Positions 46,887 through 56,098 are shown, numbered from the stretch's first letter. The stretch: DNA of 64,000 bases from Pseudomonas taiwanensis DSM 21245 (GCF_000425785.1 NZ_AUEC01000027.1:1-64000); one strand, 5' to 3'. Numbers and translations: made by a program. The notes: generated by a model not told the origin, from the letters alone.

Positions 46887-47114
46887 ATGAAACTCCATCC
46901 CGCGATCAGTGCGAAGCTGGCTGTGCTTGAGCCTAATCAGATCGGCCTGCTGGCGTGGTCATTGCTGGCGCACCCGCTGCCGATGCAGGCGGGCGGTGTG
47001 CCGCATCAGCCCGACCCTGATACTCCGCAGCCGCCCGACCCTGGTGAAGGCCAACCCATGGAGCCCGGCGAGCCAACCTTGCCCGACGAGCCACCGCCTT
47101 CCCCCGTGGCCTGA
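46887..47114 (+). CDS. Small protein with proline-rich acidic tail
   Basis: A 75-residue protein starting MKLHPAISAKLAVLEPNQI, with a short hydrophobic helix (IGLLAWSLLAHPLPMQAG) and a C-terminal half made of Pro, Glu, Asp and Gly. CAGGAG lies six bases upstream of the ATG, which supports translation. No family recognised. It converges on the aspartoacylase-like gene. Confidence 0.6.
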   Translation: MKLHPAISAKLAVLEPNQIGLLAWSLLAHPLPMQAGGVPHQPDPDTPQPPDPGEGQPMEPGEPTLPDEPPPSPVA

Positions 47115-47135
47115 CACCCGGCTGCCTGAGCGTGC

Positions 47136-48251
47136 TCAGTTGGCCAGCAGGTAGCCGCTGCGCACCACCTGTTCCCCCGCGACATGGGCGATAACCATGC
47201 CGGCGGTTGCCATACGCCGCACACTGCGGGCGTACAGCAGCCCCGGCTGACTGTTGCGGATCGGCGTGACCCGGTCATTGAGCGGGTCGATGACTTCTGC
47301 GATCAATTGGCCCGCTTGCACATGCTCTCCCGGTTTGGCGTGGTACACCAGTAGCCCGCCCAGCGGGGTGTGTACCGGTTCAACGGCCGCCAGGGGAGTG
47401 GCCGGGCGGGGCAAGGCCGGCAGCGGCGCGCAGGCACCTTCGACAACCCCTTTGTAGGTCAGGTAGTCGAGAATGGCCTGGCAATCCTTGCTGGCCAGTT
47501 CATGGCTGACGTCGGCTTGCCCGCGCAATTCGACGGTGACCGAGCAATTGCCCAGTGGAATCGGATAGCGCTTGCCGAAGCGTTGTTGCAATTGCCACCA
47601 GACCAGGCTGAAGCATTCATCGAATGACTGGCCCCCGGAGTCGGTTGCCAGCAGGCTGGCCTGCGCTCCCAGGTAACGGGCCAGAGGCTCGACCTGCGGC
47701 CAGGCTTCCGGGGTGGTGTACAAATGTTCGACCGCTTCGAAGTCGCAATGCAGGTCCAGCACCAGATCGGCATCGCAGGCCAGGCGCTGCAGGGTCAGTC
47801 GCAATGACTGCAGGGGCGTTTGCGCCGGATGTGCGTCCAAACCCCGGCGCAGGTATTCGCGGATCAGCGCGACATTGTGCGCAGGATCCTGGCTCAGGTG
47901 TTGTTCGACCTGGTCGCCGATGCTGTCCGACAGGTCGACGAACTTGCGGTTGAAATTCTCGCCACTTTGCAGCTCGAAGCGCCCCAGCGGGGCGTCCAGC
48001 AGCACCTGTTCCAGGCCGACCGGGTTGGCCACCGGCACCAGAATGATCTCGCTGCGCAGGCGGCCTTGCTGTTCCAGTTCGGCCAGCCGACGCTTGAGGT
48101 GCCAGGCCACCAACATGCCCGGCAGCTCGTCGGCATGCAGCGAGGCCTGGATATACACCTTGGTGCCACCGCGGGGGCCGAAGTGGAAACTGTGCAACTG
48201 GCGAGTGATCCCCGGCACCGGGGAAAGCAGGTCATGGGTCGAGTGGTGCAT
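47136..48251 (-). CDS. Succinylglutamate desuccinylase/aspartoacylase family protein
   Basis: A 371-residue zinc hydrolase of the M14-like AstE/AspA family. The metal motif H-x-x-E is in YIQASLHADELPGM and the second His and nearby residues in VLDLHCDFEAVEHLY; the catalytic Glu is plausibly in VTVELRGQAD. The C-terminal domain (from about 290) has the beta-barrel pattern GGLLVYHAKPGEHVQAGQLI, like a lipoyl-type hammerhead. The substrate is not evident; it is not in an arginine-catabolism operon, so AstE itself is unlikely. The ATG at 48251 replaces a longer open frame to 48455. Confidence 0.82.
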   Translation of the reverse strand: MHHSTHDLLSPVPGITRQLHSFHFGPRGGTKVYIQASLHADELPGMLVAWHLKRRLAELEQQGRLRSEIILVPVANPVGLEQVLLDAPLGRFELQSGENFNRKFVDLSDSIGDQVEQHLSQDPAHNVALIREYLRRGLDAHPAQTPLQSLRLTLQRLACDADLVLDLHCDFEAVEHLYTTPEAWPQVEPLARYLGAQASLLATDSGGQSFDECFSLVWWQLQQRFGKRYPIPLGNCSVTVELRGQADVSHELASKDCQAILDYLTYKGVVEGACAPLPALPRPATPLAAVEPVHTPLGGLLVYHAKPGEHVQAGQLIAEVIDPLNDRVTPIRNSQPGLLYARSVRRMATAGMVIAHVAGEQVVRSGYLLAN

Positions 48252-48358
48252 GGTGGTCCTGGCTACGTGGCGAAAACGGTCTGCGACACGGGTCGGCACA
48301 AAAATAGAAGCATAAACTGCGCGGTTGCGCCTGTCCTGGACGCCACCGCGTGATCCAT

Positions 48359-50800
48359 CTACTTGCCAGGGACCAGCGTCAGACGTTGGTTGCCGTACAC
48401 CCGGGCGAAGTTCTGCGGTTGCATTGGCAGGCTGGTGAATCGACCTTTGAACCAAGCGTCCAGGCCGTCACTGTAATGCCTGCTGGCCGGGTTGCCGGAT
48501 TGCCCATTGCTGGTCAGCACCTGCAGCGGTTCGGCCTGGCCAAAGTCGACGATCAGGCGGGCAGACGCCGGAAGCCGGGTATCGAAGTCGTTACCCCAGG
48601 CGTAAGGCGTCAGCGCCAAGGTGCTGAAGTCGCCTCCGGCGGCCAGCGGCGGGCGGCTGAGAGCATCGCCCAGGCCATGGTAGGCCGTGCCTGGCCAGCG
48701 ATACTGGTGCAGTTTGCCCCACTGCCAGGCGCGACGGTCCGCACCCAGTTGCGCTATACCGGCATCCACCGCCGCCGCCAGGCTGCGCGCGAGAATGGCC
48801 GGTTTGTCTTCTTTTTGCGGGGTGTTGCGATCGTCCCAGAACGGGCTGTCTTCGCGTCCCAAGAGGTGATCGGCCTGGGCCGAGTAAGACAACCGCGCAT
48901 TGCCGACGAAGGCGTGCCAGACGGCGCTGGATTCCGGGCCGAGGTCGTCGAGGAAGGTCTGCCGGGCAGCTTCCTGAAGGAACAGTTCATACAGCGCCGC
49001 ATCGGCCGATACCGGGCTCAGGCGGCCATCGAATGCCTTGAGCCGCGCCAGGGCATCGCGGGCTTTCTCGCGCTGACCAGCGGGCAGGGCGTCGATGGCC
49101 TGCTTGAGTGGTTGGGCCATGCCTGGCGCGTCGAACATCTGCTTGAGCTTGTCGGCCAGCAGCGTGACTTGGTCGTTTTGCAGCGCCATCAGGCTGCGGC
49201 TGTCATGGCGACCATTGCCGGCCAGCTGAGCGAGGCGTTCGGCGCGCTCTGGGTAATACCAGGTGTTGGACAGTTGCATGCCATAACCGCGTGGCTGACT
49301 GCGCTGGTTGGCGTGGCCAAGCCAGCCGGCGGGTGGGTCCTGGTCGTAGGGGTGCAGCATCGGATCGGCGAAGCCGTCCCAGTCGTAGCGTCCGTCCCAG
49401 CCGGGCGATGGCAGCAGGCCCTGACCTTCGCGGCGGTTCGGGTATCGACCGCTGACCTGCCAGCCGATGTGCTCCGCTTCGGCGAAGACGAAGTTCAGAG
49501 CGACGGCTGTGACCTCGCGGGTGTTGTCGAAGGCGCGTTCCACCGAAGGCGCGCGGGTCAGGTCGAACAGCGCGTCGAGACTGCGGTCGCCCTTGAGCTG
49601 TGGCAGATTCAATGCCAAGCCCAGCGTAGCGTTGCCAGGTTGGGCGAGCAGGGTACCGTGGCGGGTGTCATACATGATTTCGCGCAGCGGGCGTTGGCCA
49701 CGGACGAAGAAGGTTTCGCTGCGCGCGCGGGCAGCTTGCCACTTGCCATCGGCCAGGTAGTTCAGTTGGTTGCCCTGGCGGCGCAGCTGCTCTATGTACA
49801 GGTCCTGGTTGTCGGCCATGACCGCGCTGCTGCTCCAGGCCAGTTTGCCGTTGTAGCCTGCCAGCACGATGGGCAGGCCGGGCAGCGACAGGCCGGCGAC
49901 TTGATACTTGCCAGTGTGGATCTGCACTGGGGTCAATGCCCAGGCTGCGCGGCTATCGCTGGCCAGCAGGCTCTTGCCACTGCGGCTGCGTTGCGGCCCC
50001 AGGGCCAGGTTGGCCGAGCCTGGGCTGCCGAGCAAGTCAAGGTCGGCAAGCTTTTGACTGGCCGCGGTCAGGGGCGCCAGGCCCGGTAGCTGACTGGAAA
50101 TGTTCAGGCCTTTGAGCTTGTCGAGTTCGGCCTCGGCCAATGGTTCGTCCGCAGCGCCAGGCAACAGCCAGTGCAGCTTGTCGTTGCCGACCTTCTGCGC
50201 CAGGGTCAGGGCGCTCAGTTCTTCCTGCAGGTTCACGGACTGGCTGAAGGCGTACAGGCTGAAGATCAGGGCTGAGTCTTCGGGTTTCCAGTACTCCGGC
50301 CGGTAGCCGCTGTTGGCCAGGTTGGCAGGAAGTTTGTCGCGGTAGCGGAAAAGATAGGCATTGACCCCGCGTGCATAGACTTCGAAGAAGCGTTTCAGAC
50401 GTGGTGAGGCGTCTGCATACAGTTGGGCCGAGCTTTGCTTGAGGTTGGCGGCCCGCATCAGGCGGTCGATGTCCAGCGCATCGCTGCCGGCCAGTTCGGC
50501 AAGGCGGCCTTGGGCGAGCAGGCGCATGGCCAGCATCTGTTCGATACGATCGCCAGCGTGAAGGTAGCCCAGGCTGAACAGTGCGTCGTGGAAGTTGCTG
50601 CTTTCGATCAGTGGCGCGCCCATGGCGTTGCGTCGAACCGTGACATTCTGTGCCAAGCCTTTGAGCGGCTGGACGCCAGTGGTCGGTGGGACACTGTCTT
50701 GGTAGCCGCCCATCTGGCAACCGGCGAGTCCGAGCATGCCGAGCAGGGTGGCAGCCATCGTGAGCCGCGGGCGGAAGGGTGGAAAGGCGGGGGCGGCCAT
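48359..50800 (-). CDS. quiP: QuiP-like penicillin-acylase family lipoprotein
   Basis: An 813-residue Ntn-hydrolase of the penicillin G acylase family, closest in wording to QuiP, an acyl-homoserine lactone acylase ([60 protein letters not shown]). It starts with a lipoprotein signal ([10 protein letters not shown]), so it is membrane-anchored outside the cytoplasm. The expected self-cleavage site precedes S262 ([10 protein letters not shown]). Position 23 after it is Arg284 where relatives have His or Gln, and residue 2 is Ala instead of Asn. An Asn (N436, ALNFVF) fits the oxyanion Asn. Activity is therefore uncertain. AGGAG lies eight bases upstream of the ATG. Confidence 0.82.
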   Translation of the reverse strand: MAAPAFPPFRPRLTMAATLLGMLGLAGCQMGGYQDSVPPTTGVQPLKGLAQNVTVRRNAMGAPLIESSNFHDALFSLGYLHAGDRIEQMLAMRLLAQGRLAELAGSDALDIDRLMRAANLKQSSAQLYADASPRLKRFFEVYARGVNAYLFRYRDKLPANLANSGYRPEYWKPEDSALIFSLYAFSQSVNLQEELSALTLAQKVGNDKLHWLLPGAADEPLAEAELDKLKGLNISSQLPGLAPLTAASQKLADLDLLGSPGSANLALGPQRSRSGKSLLASDSRAAWALTPVQIHTGKYQVAGLSLPGLPIVLAGYNGKLAWSSSAVMADNQDLYIEQLRRQGNQLNYLADGKWQAARARSETFFVRGQRPLREIMYDTRHGTLLAQPGNATLGLALNLPQLKGDRSLDALFDLTRAPSVERAFDNTREVTAVALNFVFAEAEHIGWQVSGRYPNRREGQGLLPSPGWDGRYDWDGFADPMLHPYDQDPPAGWLGHANQRSQPRGYGMQLSNTWYYPERAERLAQLAGNGRHDSRSLMALQNDQVTLLADKLKQMFDAPGMAQPLKQAIDALPAGQREKARDALARLKAFDGRLSPVSADAALYELFLQEAARQTFLDDLGPESSAVWHAFVGNARLSYSAQADHLLGREDSPFWDDRNTPQKEDKPAILARSLAAAVDAGIAQLGADRRAWQWGKLHQYRWPGTAYHGLGDALSRPPLAAGGDFSTLALTPYAWGNDFDTRLPASARLIVDFGQAEPLQVLTSNGQSGNPASRHYSDGLDAWFKGRFTSLPMQPQNFARVYGNQRLTLVPGK

Positions 50801-50890
50801 GACAAGGCTCCTGCTAGGTATGGCGGGGGGTTGGAAGGCGCTTAAGGTAGCATGCCGGTAGATTTTTCAGCGGGTTCGAGATCGAAAGGT

Positions 50891-51004
50891 GCCGGCGCGA
50901 CGCATCGCGAGCAAGGCGCGCTCCTACAATCCCTTCGCACCTCGTTCACGGTCGAATGACTGTAGTGCGCGCCTCGCTCGCGATGCCGCCGTTCTAGGCG
51001 GCGC
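50891..51004. repeat. Inverted pair of REP elements
   Basis: Two related palindromic units face each other: one on the minus strand (its reverse complement reads TGTAGGAGCGCGCCTTGCTC) and one on the plus strand (TGTAGTGCGCGCCTCGCTCG), each followed by CGCGATGC. A third copy lies at 557-600. They occupy the gap between the acylase and SEC-C genes (50801-51031). Confidence 0.7.
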
Positions 51005-51031
51005 TAGAAAACCCAAGACCTGCTTGGTACT

Positions 51032-51232
51032 TCACGCACCGTGGCACTTCTTGAACTTCTTCTGGCTACCGCATGGGCATGGGTCGTTGCGACCGACGTC
51101 CTTGAGCGCATTGCGCACCGGCTCCTGGTGGCCATGGTTGCAGTGCGGACCGTGTACATGGCCGTGATCGTGGTCATGATGATCGTGACCGTGGTTGCAG
51201 TCCGGGCCATGAACATGGGGTTGTTGAGTCAT
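51032..51232 (-). CDS. Tiny His-rich SEC-C metal-binding protein
   Basis: A 66-residue protein with two parts: an N-terminal stretch of about 35 residues dominated by His, Asp, Gly and Cys ([26 protein letters not shown]), and a C-terminal SEC-C motif ([19 protein letters not shown]) that binds zinc. A metal-sensing, storage or SecB/ribosome-associated role is possible; none is established from the sequence. A second SEC-C protein (YchJ-type) lies 500 bases upstream on the same strand. Confidence 0.8.
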   Translation of the reverse strand: MTQQPHVHGPDCNHGHDHHDHDHGHVHGPHCNHGHQEPVRNALKDVGRNDPCPCGSQKKFKKCHGA

Positions 51233-51239
51233 TGCAGGG

Positions 51240-51716
51240 TTACTCCGGTTTGAGATCGCCGGGCATTATCTCACCACTGCGCGACAAGTGCAGGCTTCGG
51301 AAGATGAGCAGCCCGGTATTGAGCTCGCCCTGCAGGGTGTAATGCAGCGGCTCACCACTCTTGAGCAGCTTGGACAAGGGTTTGAGGTGTTCCCACAGGT
51401 TGGTGCGAGCCGTGATCTTGAAGGTCCGCCGGGCATGGCCGCCGACGCTGCGCCACAAACTGGCCTCATCTTCGACCAGCAGCAAGTTGTTGAGCCGCAC
51501 CGAGTAATCGAGGTTGCGGATGAACAGCCGGCTGTCATTCGGGTTGTCGATGCGCACATGCAGCACGAACTCCTGTTGAAGCAACCTGGCCTTCACGGTC
51601 TCGACCTTGACCAGATGCACTTGAGGATCGCGCCAATCGCTGCGCCACCAGCCGGCACAGCCCGCCAGCAACATCAGCAACGCACTGAGTACGGACAGGC
51701 GGGCCAGGGCGAGCAT
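51240..51716 (-). CDS. LEA type 2 / WHy-domain lipoprotein
   Basis: A 158-residue protein with a lipoprotein signal ([11 protein letters not shown]) and a WHy-like beta-sandwich ([40 protein letters not shown]) found in LEA14-type desiccation and stress proteins. It is probably outer-membrane anchored. It lies in a run of minus-strand genes with ychJ (2 bases away) and the SEC-C gene. Confidence 0.82.
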   Translation of the reverse strand: MLALARLSVLSALLMLLAGCAGWWRSDWRDPQVHLVKVETVKARLLQQEFVLHVRIDNPNDSRLFIRNLDYSVRLNNLLLVEDEASLWRSVGGHARRTFKITARTNLWEHLKPLSKLLKSGEPLHYTLQGELNTGLLIFRSLHLSRSGEIMPGDLKPE

Positions 51717-51718
51717 GT

Positions 51719-52195
51719 TCAGCTACCCACGTAACTGGCGCAGCATTTCTTGAATTTCTGCCCGCTGGCGCAGGGGCAGGGGTCGTTGCGTCCGGCCTTG
51801 AGCCCGACGGTCGGGTCGATGAAGTACCACCGTCCGTCATGCTGTACGAACGCCGAACGCTCGCGATGCTGGTGGTCACCCTCCTGGTCATGCCAGCGCG
51901 CCGTGAAGGTGACGAAGCCGTGCTCGGGCTGGCCACCCAATACCTCGGCACTTTCCACCTCCAGACCCAGCCAGGTGCTCTGGGCGCTCCAGGCAGCCAT
52001 GGCCGTGCGGTCCAGGCCCGCCTGCTGGGCAGGCAGGGTGGTGGCCACCAGGTAGTCGATCAGGCCCAGCACATAGGCGCTGTAGCGCGAACGCATCAGC
52101 GTCTGTGCATCCGGCGCCGGGGTGCCGGCATGGTAATGCCCGCAGCAGGCATCGAGCAGGTTGCCGCTGCCGCAAGGGCAAACCGAGACACTCAT
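51719..52195 (-). CDS. YchJ/UPF0225 family SEC-C protein
   Basis: A protein of about 158 residues with SEC-C zinc motifs at both ends ([15 protein letters not shown] and [18 protein letters not shown]) around an NTF2-like domain ([42 protein letters not shown]). The function of the UPF0225 family is not known. Two further ATG/GTG codons lie immediately upstream (52198, 52204); the ATG at 52195 has GGTGG five bases ahead. Confidence 0.9.
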   Translation of the reverse strand: MSVSVCPCGSGNLLDACCGHYHAGTPAPDAQTLMRSRYSAYVLGLIDYLVATTLPAQQAGLDRTAMAAWSAQSTWLGLEVESAEVLGGQPEHGFVTFTARWHDQEGDHQHRERSAFVQHDGRWYFIDPTVGLKAGRNDPCPCASGQKFKKCCASYVGS

Positions 52196-52197
52196 CA

Positions 52198-52692
52198 TCA
52201 CCACCAGTACTTGCCAAAGTTTTCAGGGTTGGCCCAGAACTTGGCGTTGAGCCAGTCGGGGACCTGCTTGTAGTCATGTAGATCATAGGTGAACAGGCTC
52301 AATACCTGTTCATCGCGGCGGAATTTCTCGCTTGCCGACAGCGCCAAGGCAAAGAAGTCGGTGTCTTGCCAGCCACATACCGACAGGTCGGCCAGCACTG
52401 CCACTCGACTGGCATTGAGGTTGCGAATACCGCCCAGCAACTCCAGACCGACACGCTTGGGCAGGTGCTCCAGGCAGTCCACCAGCACAGCCAGGTCGAA
52501 ACGTTGGGCCGCAAGTTCGGCAGGTAGCGGGCCGGCGGCAGCGGTTTCTATCCGTACCTGGGGATGCGCCTGGGCAAAGGCCTCCAAGGCCGGGAAACGC
52601 GTGCCGACCAGCAGCAGACGTTGCGGGGTGAAGCGCTCTAGCAGGGCCGCCAGGGCTTGTTGCGGGGTGCGTTGGGAAAAACCGTCGGTCAT
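52198..52692 (-). CDS. DUF6231-like protein with Rossmann/SAM-methyltransferase-like fold
   Basis: A 164-residue protein. [19 protein letters not shown] and [16 protein letters not shown] resemble the glycine-loop and post-II regions of class I methyltransferases, but the glycine motif is degenerate. The C-terminus is rich in aromatic residues ([11 protein letters not shown]). I think it belongs to the Pseudomonas DUF6231 family; function unknown. It is two bases upstream of ychJ, so they are likely co-transcribed. Confidence 0.7.
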   Translation of the reverse strand: MTDGFSQRTPQQALAALLERFTPQRLLLVGTRFPALEAFAQAHPQVRIETAAAGPLPAELAAQRFDLAVLVDCLEHLPKRVGLELLGGIRNLNASRVAVLADLSVCGWQDTDFFALALSASEKFRRDEQVLSLFTYDLHDYKQVPDWLNAKFWANPENFGKYWW

Positions 52693-52851
52693 TGCCAATC
52701 CTCATTCTGGTCGTCCAAGACTAGCGGGCTGTCGGCTGTGGGCAAAGAGGCATGTGGCCGCGTCGTGGCTTATCGCTGGCAGGGATGGATTGCGCGGTCT
52801 TTACTCCCAAGGATCGGCCATATGCCGATTCCCCCTAGGAGACGCAACAAA

Positions 52852-53544
52852 ATGAGCATAGTACGCACAGCGATACCCCTGGTACTGCTCACCAGTGTGT
52901 TGACTGGTTGTGCAGGTTTGCAGAAAACCGACTGGCCGAAGTGTGCTGCCGTCGGGGGCGTGGGCGGCGCCGCTTTGGGCGCCATAGAAAGCTCCAGCTG
53001 GGCTGGCTGGGGCGCGTTGGTGGGCGGTACCATGGCGGCCGGCTATTGCTGGGTTCATGGCGATGGTGACGAAGATGGCGATGGTGTGCCGGATAGCCGC
53101 GACAAATGTCCAGGCACGCCGCGCGGCGTGCAGGTCGATGCCAATGGTTGCCCACCTGAACCGGCTCCGGTGGTGCAGGAGGCCGTGGTCCAGAAAGAAG
53201 AAGTCATCGTCATTCGCGATGTACGCTTCGAGTTCGACTCCGCTCGCCTGACGACAGCGGACAAAGAGCGACTCAATACCATCGCCGCGCGGCTGAAGCA
53301 GGAAGCGCCGAGCGCTCGGCTGAGTGTCACTGGCCACACCGACAGCGTAGGCTCGGACAGCTACAACCAGAAATTGTCCGAGCGTCGTGCTCACTCGGTG
53401 ACGGATTACCTGGTCGAGCAAGGCGTACCGCGCAGCAGCTTCGTCTCTGTGGTTGGTGCCGGCGAGACCCAGCCGGTGGCCGATAATGCCACGGCCGATG
53501 GCCGCGCCATGAACCGTCGCACTGAGATCAAGATCCAGCGTTGA
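52852..53544 (+). CDS. OmpA-family lipoprotein with acidic calcium-type repeat (first of tandem pair)
   Basis: A 230-residue lipoprotein (LLTSVLTGC lipobox) with a glycine-rich hydrophobic segment (GGVGGAALGAIESSSWAGWG), a thrombospondin-3-like acidic repeat (GDGDEDGDGVPDSRDKCPGT) expected to bind calcium, and a C-terminal OmpA peptidoglycan-binding domain (VRFEFDSARLT, VTGHTDSVGSDSYNQKLSER, NRRTEIKI). It should tether the outer membrane to peptidoglycan. AGGAG lies ten bases before the ATG. It is clearly paralogous to the next gene. Confidence 0.92.
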   Translation: MSIVRTAIPLVLLTSVLTGCAGLQKTDWPKCAAVGGVGGAALGAIESSSWAGWGALVGGTMAAGYCWVHGDGDEDGDGVPDSRDKCPGTPRGVQVDANGCPPEPAPVVQEAVVQKEEVIVIRDVRFEFDSARLTTADKERLNTIAARLKQEAPSARLSVTGHTDSVGSDSYNQKLSERRAHSVTDYLVEQGVPRSSFVSVVGAGETQPVADNATADGRAMNRRTEIKIQR

Positions 53545-53550
53545 CAGCCA

Positions 53551-53590
53551 GCGCCCGCGTCTTGAGAAGTGGCGCGGGCGCGTCTTTACT
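53551..53590 (+). terminator. Hairpin between the two OmpA lipoprotein genes
   Basis: GCGCCCGCG and CGCGGGCGC form a strong stem followed by GTCTTTACT. It could terminate the first gene, leaving the second with its own promoter or with read-through expression. Confidence 0.65.
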
Positions 53591-53632
53591 CCTGTGTAGC
53601 CGGTTGCGGCCAATGACACAGGAGCATTCACC

Positions 53633-54352
53633 ATGAGTGTTATGTCGAAGGCGGCACTGCCGCTGTTGCTGGCATCGAGCCTGCTCGCAGGCTGCGCTAC
53701 GCACAGTGATGGCAGTGCGCCGCTCAATCAAAGGACTTGGCCTGTCTGCAGCCTGCTGGGTGGCTTGGCAGGCGGTGGTCTGGGGGCGATCGAGAGCTCT
53801 GGCTGGGCCGCGGGAGGTGGAGCCTTGGGCGCAATCGCCGGAGGCCTGATCTGCTATGCCCAGGATGGCGACGAGGATGAAGACGGCGTGTTCGATCGCC
53901 GCGACCGCTGCCCCGATACCCCGGCGAACACGCCCGTCAACCACATGGGTTGCCCATTACCGCAGTATCCAGCGTCCGCACCGGCCAGCGAAGCTGCGCC
54001 CACGCCCGAGGTGATCACCCTGGATGATCAGGGGCAGGTCATGTTCGCTTTCGACTCCGCCGAGCTCACCAGCGCCGCCCAACAGCGCCTGCAAAGCCTG
54101 GTGCCCCGGCTCATCGAACCGGCGGTGAACCGCATCAAGGTGGTTGGCCATACCGACAGCGTGGGTGCGGACAGCTACAACCAGGCATTGTCCGAGCGCC
54201 GCGCCAGCAGCGTGGCCGAATACCTGATTGGCCAGGGTGTTGCACCCGCCAAAGTCACCAGCCAGGGCAGTGGAGAAAGTGAACCGGTGACTGAGAACGA
54301 CACCGAGGAGGGACGCGCGCTCAACAGACGGGTGGAACTGCACCTCAATTGA
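53633..54352 (+). CDS. OmpA-family lipoprotein (second of tandem pair)
   Basis: A 239-residue paralogue of the preceding protein with the same plan: lipobox LLAGC, glycine-rich segment with the shared GAIESSGWA, acidic repeat QDGDEDEDGVFDRRDRCPDT and an OmpA domain (VMFAFDSAELT, VVGHTDSVGADSYNQALSER, NRRVELHLN). It has a longer Pro/Ala linker. CAGGAG lies nine bases upstream of the ATG. Confidence 0.92.
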   Translation: MSVMSKAALPLLLASSLLAGCATHSDGSAPLNQRTWPVCSLLGGLAGGGLGAIESSGWAAGGGALGAIAGGLICYAQDGDEDEDGVFDRRDRCPDTPANTPVNHMGCPLPQYPASAPASEAAPTPEVITLDDQGQVMFAFDSAELTSAAQQRLQSLVPRLIEPAVNRIKVVGHTDSVGADSYNQALSERRASSVAEYLIGQGVAPAKVTSQGSGESEPVTENDTEEGRALNRRVELHLN

Positions 54353-54449
54353 TGCCGCTGGCGCAAACCTTGGCATTGACGCTACTGTTAGCTGCGCAGC
54401 CCGCTCGAACGGGATGCGACGGCATAACAATAAATAAGTAGGGGCGGGT

Positions 54450-54725
54450 ATGAAATTCATCCTGGGCCTTGGCAAGGCCCTGACGGTCCTTTTCTGGTGG
54501 GTGGTGTTGTTCAATCTGTTGAAGCCGCAACCGCTGCCACTCAATTTGCTGATCAACGCAGTCGGCATCACGTTGCTGACTCTGCATTTCCTTGAAATGC
54601 TGTTCTTCAATGGCAGCCTGCGCGGGCGTAGCCATCGCTGGTTCGACCGTCTGCAGATTCTGCTGACGGGTATCTTCCATGTCATGTCCATTCCGCGTCC
54701 GCAGGAGGCACCGCGCCATGCATAA
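54450..54725 (+). CDS. DUF1145 small membrane protein
   Basis: A 91-residue protein with two membrane spans (LGKALTVLFWWVVLFNLL and LLINAVGITLLTLHFLEML) and a short basic C-terminus, matching the DUF1145 family. Function unknown. The collagen-like gene starts inside its last eight bases, implying translational coupling. Confidence 0.8.
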   Translation: MKFILGLGKALTVLFWWVVLFNLLKPQPLPLNLLINAVGITLLTLHFLEMLFFNGSLRGRSHRWFDRLQILLTGIFHVMSIPRPQEAPRHA

Positions 54726-55476
54726 ATTGATGTTGCTGGCCGCATTGGTCGCTCCCCTGGCCCAGGCCGAAAGCCTGCAAGTCGCTGCCAACTCCATGTT
54801 GCGTCTGCCGAACAAGTCGGCAACCGTGCACCTGGAGCGCCTGCAACTGGCCAACTCGGCCACCTTGATGCTGCCCGCGTCGCTGAAAGCATTGAACATC
54901 GATCAATTGGAACTGGGGCGCGATGCCCGGATCGCCATCGCCCCATCGGAAAGCCCACTGCTGATTCAGGCGCGCGCCGCTCGATTGGAGGAAGGCAGCG
55001 AATTCAGCGCTACAGGGGCGGCCGGCACCTATGAACGGGCCGCCCGCGCCGGTCGCAACCTGGATTTGAGACTCGATGCGATCACGGCTGAACGTCTGGC
55101 CATCGACGCCCGAGGCGGTGCCGGTGCGCCGGGGTACGTCGGCTTGGATGGCGCCAATGGTCAGGCTGGTGGCTGCACTTGGGGGCAGGCCACCCGGGGG
55201 GGCAATGGCGATGACGGCGGCAATGGCCATGACGGCGCACCGGGAGGGCGAATCCGCCTGAGCGTCCCGCAGAGCTTCCCGCAGGAGCGCATCGTGGTCC
55301 GCCTCGATGGCGGCGCACCCGGTAAACCCGGGGCTGCCGGCAAGGCCGGCAAAGGCGGGGCGAGCAAGGGCTGCCTGGTCTACCGCACCGATGCCGGGGC
55401 CAATGGTCGTCCAGGGCAGCCAGGGCAACCTGGCCTGGCAGGGGCCACTGGTGAGCTGATTCTGCAGCCGCTGTGA
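54718..55476 (+). CDS. Secreted collagen-like repeat protein
   Basis: A 252-residue protein with a signal peptide (MHKLMLLAALVAPLAQA). The first half is a beta-rich domain of about 100 residues (LQVAANSMLRLPNKSATVHL). The second half contains several Gly-x-y stretches: GGAGAPGYVGLDGANGQAGG, GGNGDDGGNGHDGAPGG, GAPGKPGAAGKAGKGG and GANGRPGQPGQPGLAGATG. Two Cys residues flank the repeats (GGCTWG, KGCLVY). The repeats are short and interrupted, so triple-helix formation is unproven. Probably periplasmic or surface-associated. Function unknown. Confidence 0.78.
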   Translation: MHKLMLLAALVAPLAQAESLQVAANSMLRLPNKSATVHLERLQLANSATLMLPASLKALNIDQLELGRDARIAIAPSESPLLIQARAARLEEGSEFSATGAAGTYERAARAGRNLDLRLDAITAERLAIDARGGAGAPGYVGLDGANGQAGGCTWGQATRGGNGDDGGNGHDGAPGGRIRLSVPQSFPQERIVVRLDGGAPGKPGAAGKAGKGGASKGCLVYRTDAGANGRPGQPGQPGLAGATGELILQPL

Positions 55477-55535
55477 TCTAGGCTCTCAGGACGTTTCATG
55501 CAGGCCCTAACGGCATGGCCGTGGCCGCTCTGCGT

Positions 55536-56000
55536 CTACAGCACCAGACGCGAGCTGGCCACCGCCACCACCGCCAGGCCCAGCAGCAGGTTGATACCCA
55601 CCATCCGGCGAACCCGCGCCAGTACCGCAGCGCCTGTCGACCAATCCTCGTCCTGCACGGCAGTCCTGAGCTCTGGCAGCAGCAGCGCCTGGATACGCAT
55701 GAACAAGGCGAACATGGCAATGCCACCGCCGATCATCACATGCACGTAGCGCGGTGCGGTTTCGAAACCGTTGAAGCGCATGTGCAACATGCCGATACCA
55801 CTTATCGCCAAAATGGCTACGGCCAGCCAGACCCATCCGAAGAAACGTCGGAAAACTTCCACCCACAAGCGCAGGCGGGCAGGCCCTTCAAGGGTCGCAA
55901 CCGTGGCCGGGCGGAGCACCAGCCAGGCGAAGAACATGCCACCGACCCAGACCAGGGCCGCTAGAACGTGCAGTGTGTAGGGCAAGGCAAAGGCTAGCAT
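55536..56000 (-). CDS. CopD-like four-span membrane protein
   Basis: A 154-residue membrane protein with four spans and conserved His residues (ALPYTLHVLAALVWVGGMFF, MLHMRFNGFETAPRYVHVMI), like the CopD/YcnJ copper-transport domain and related cytochrome b561-type proteins. Copper import or haem/quinone chemistry are both possible. The ATG at 56000 has GGAG six bases upstream. It is divergent from dinG. Confidence 0.75.
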   Translation of the reverse strand: MLAFALPYTLHVLAALVWVGGMFFAWLVLRPATVATLEGPARLRLWVEVFRRFFGWVWLAVAILAISGIGMLHMRFNGFETAPRYVHVMIGGGIAMFALFMRIQALLLPELRTAVQDEDWSTGAAVLARVRRMVGINLLLGLAVVAVASSRLVL

Positions 56001-56098
56001 CCGGATCTCCATGCGGCACAAAGGGCAATAGCGGGGTATGATAGCCGCCCCATGCGAAACACTGAAAATATATCCAGCCCTCCGGGCGCTTGCAGACC

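Noticed and set aside
48350..50089. 579-residue plus-strand ORF opposite the acylase gene
   Set aside because: Antisense shadow; the minus-strand acylase is full-length with a lipobox and family motifs.
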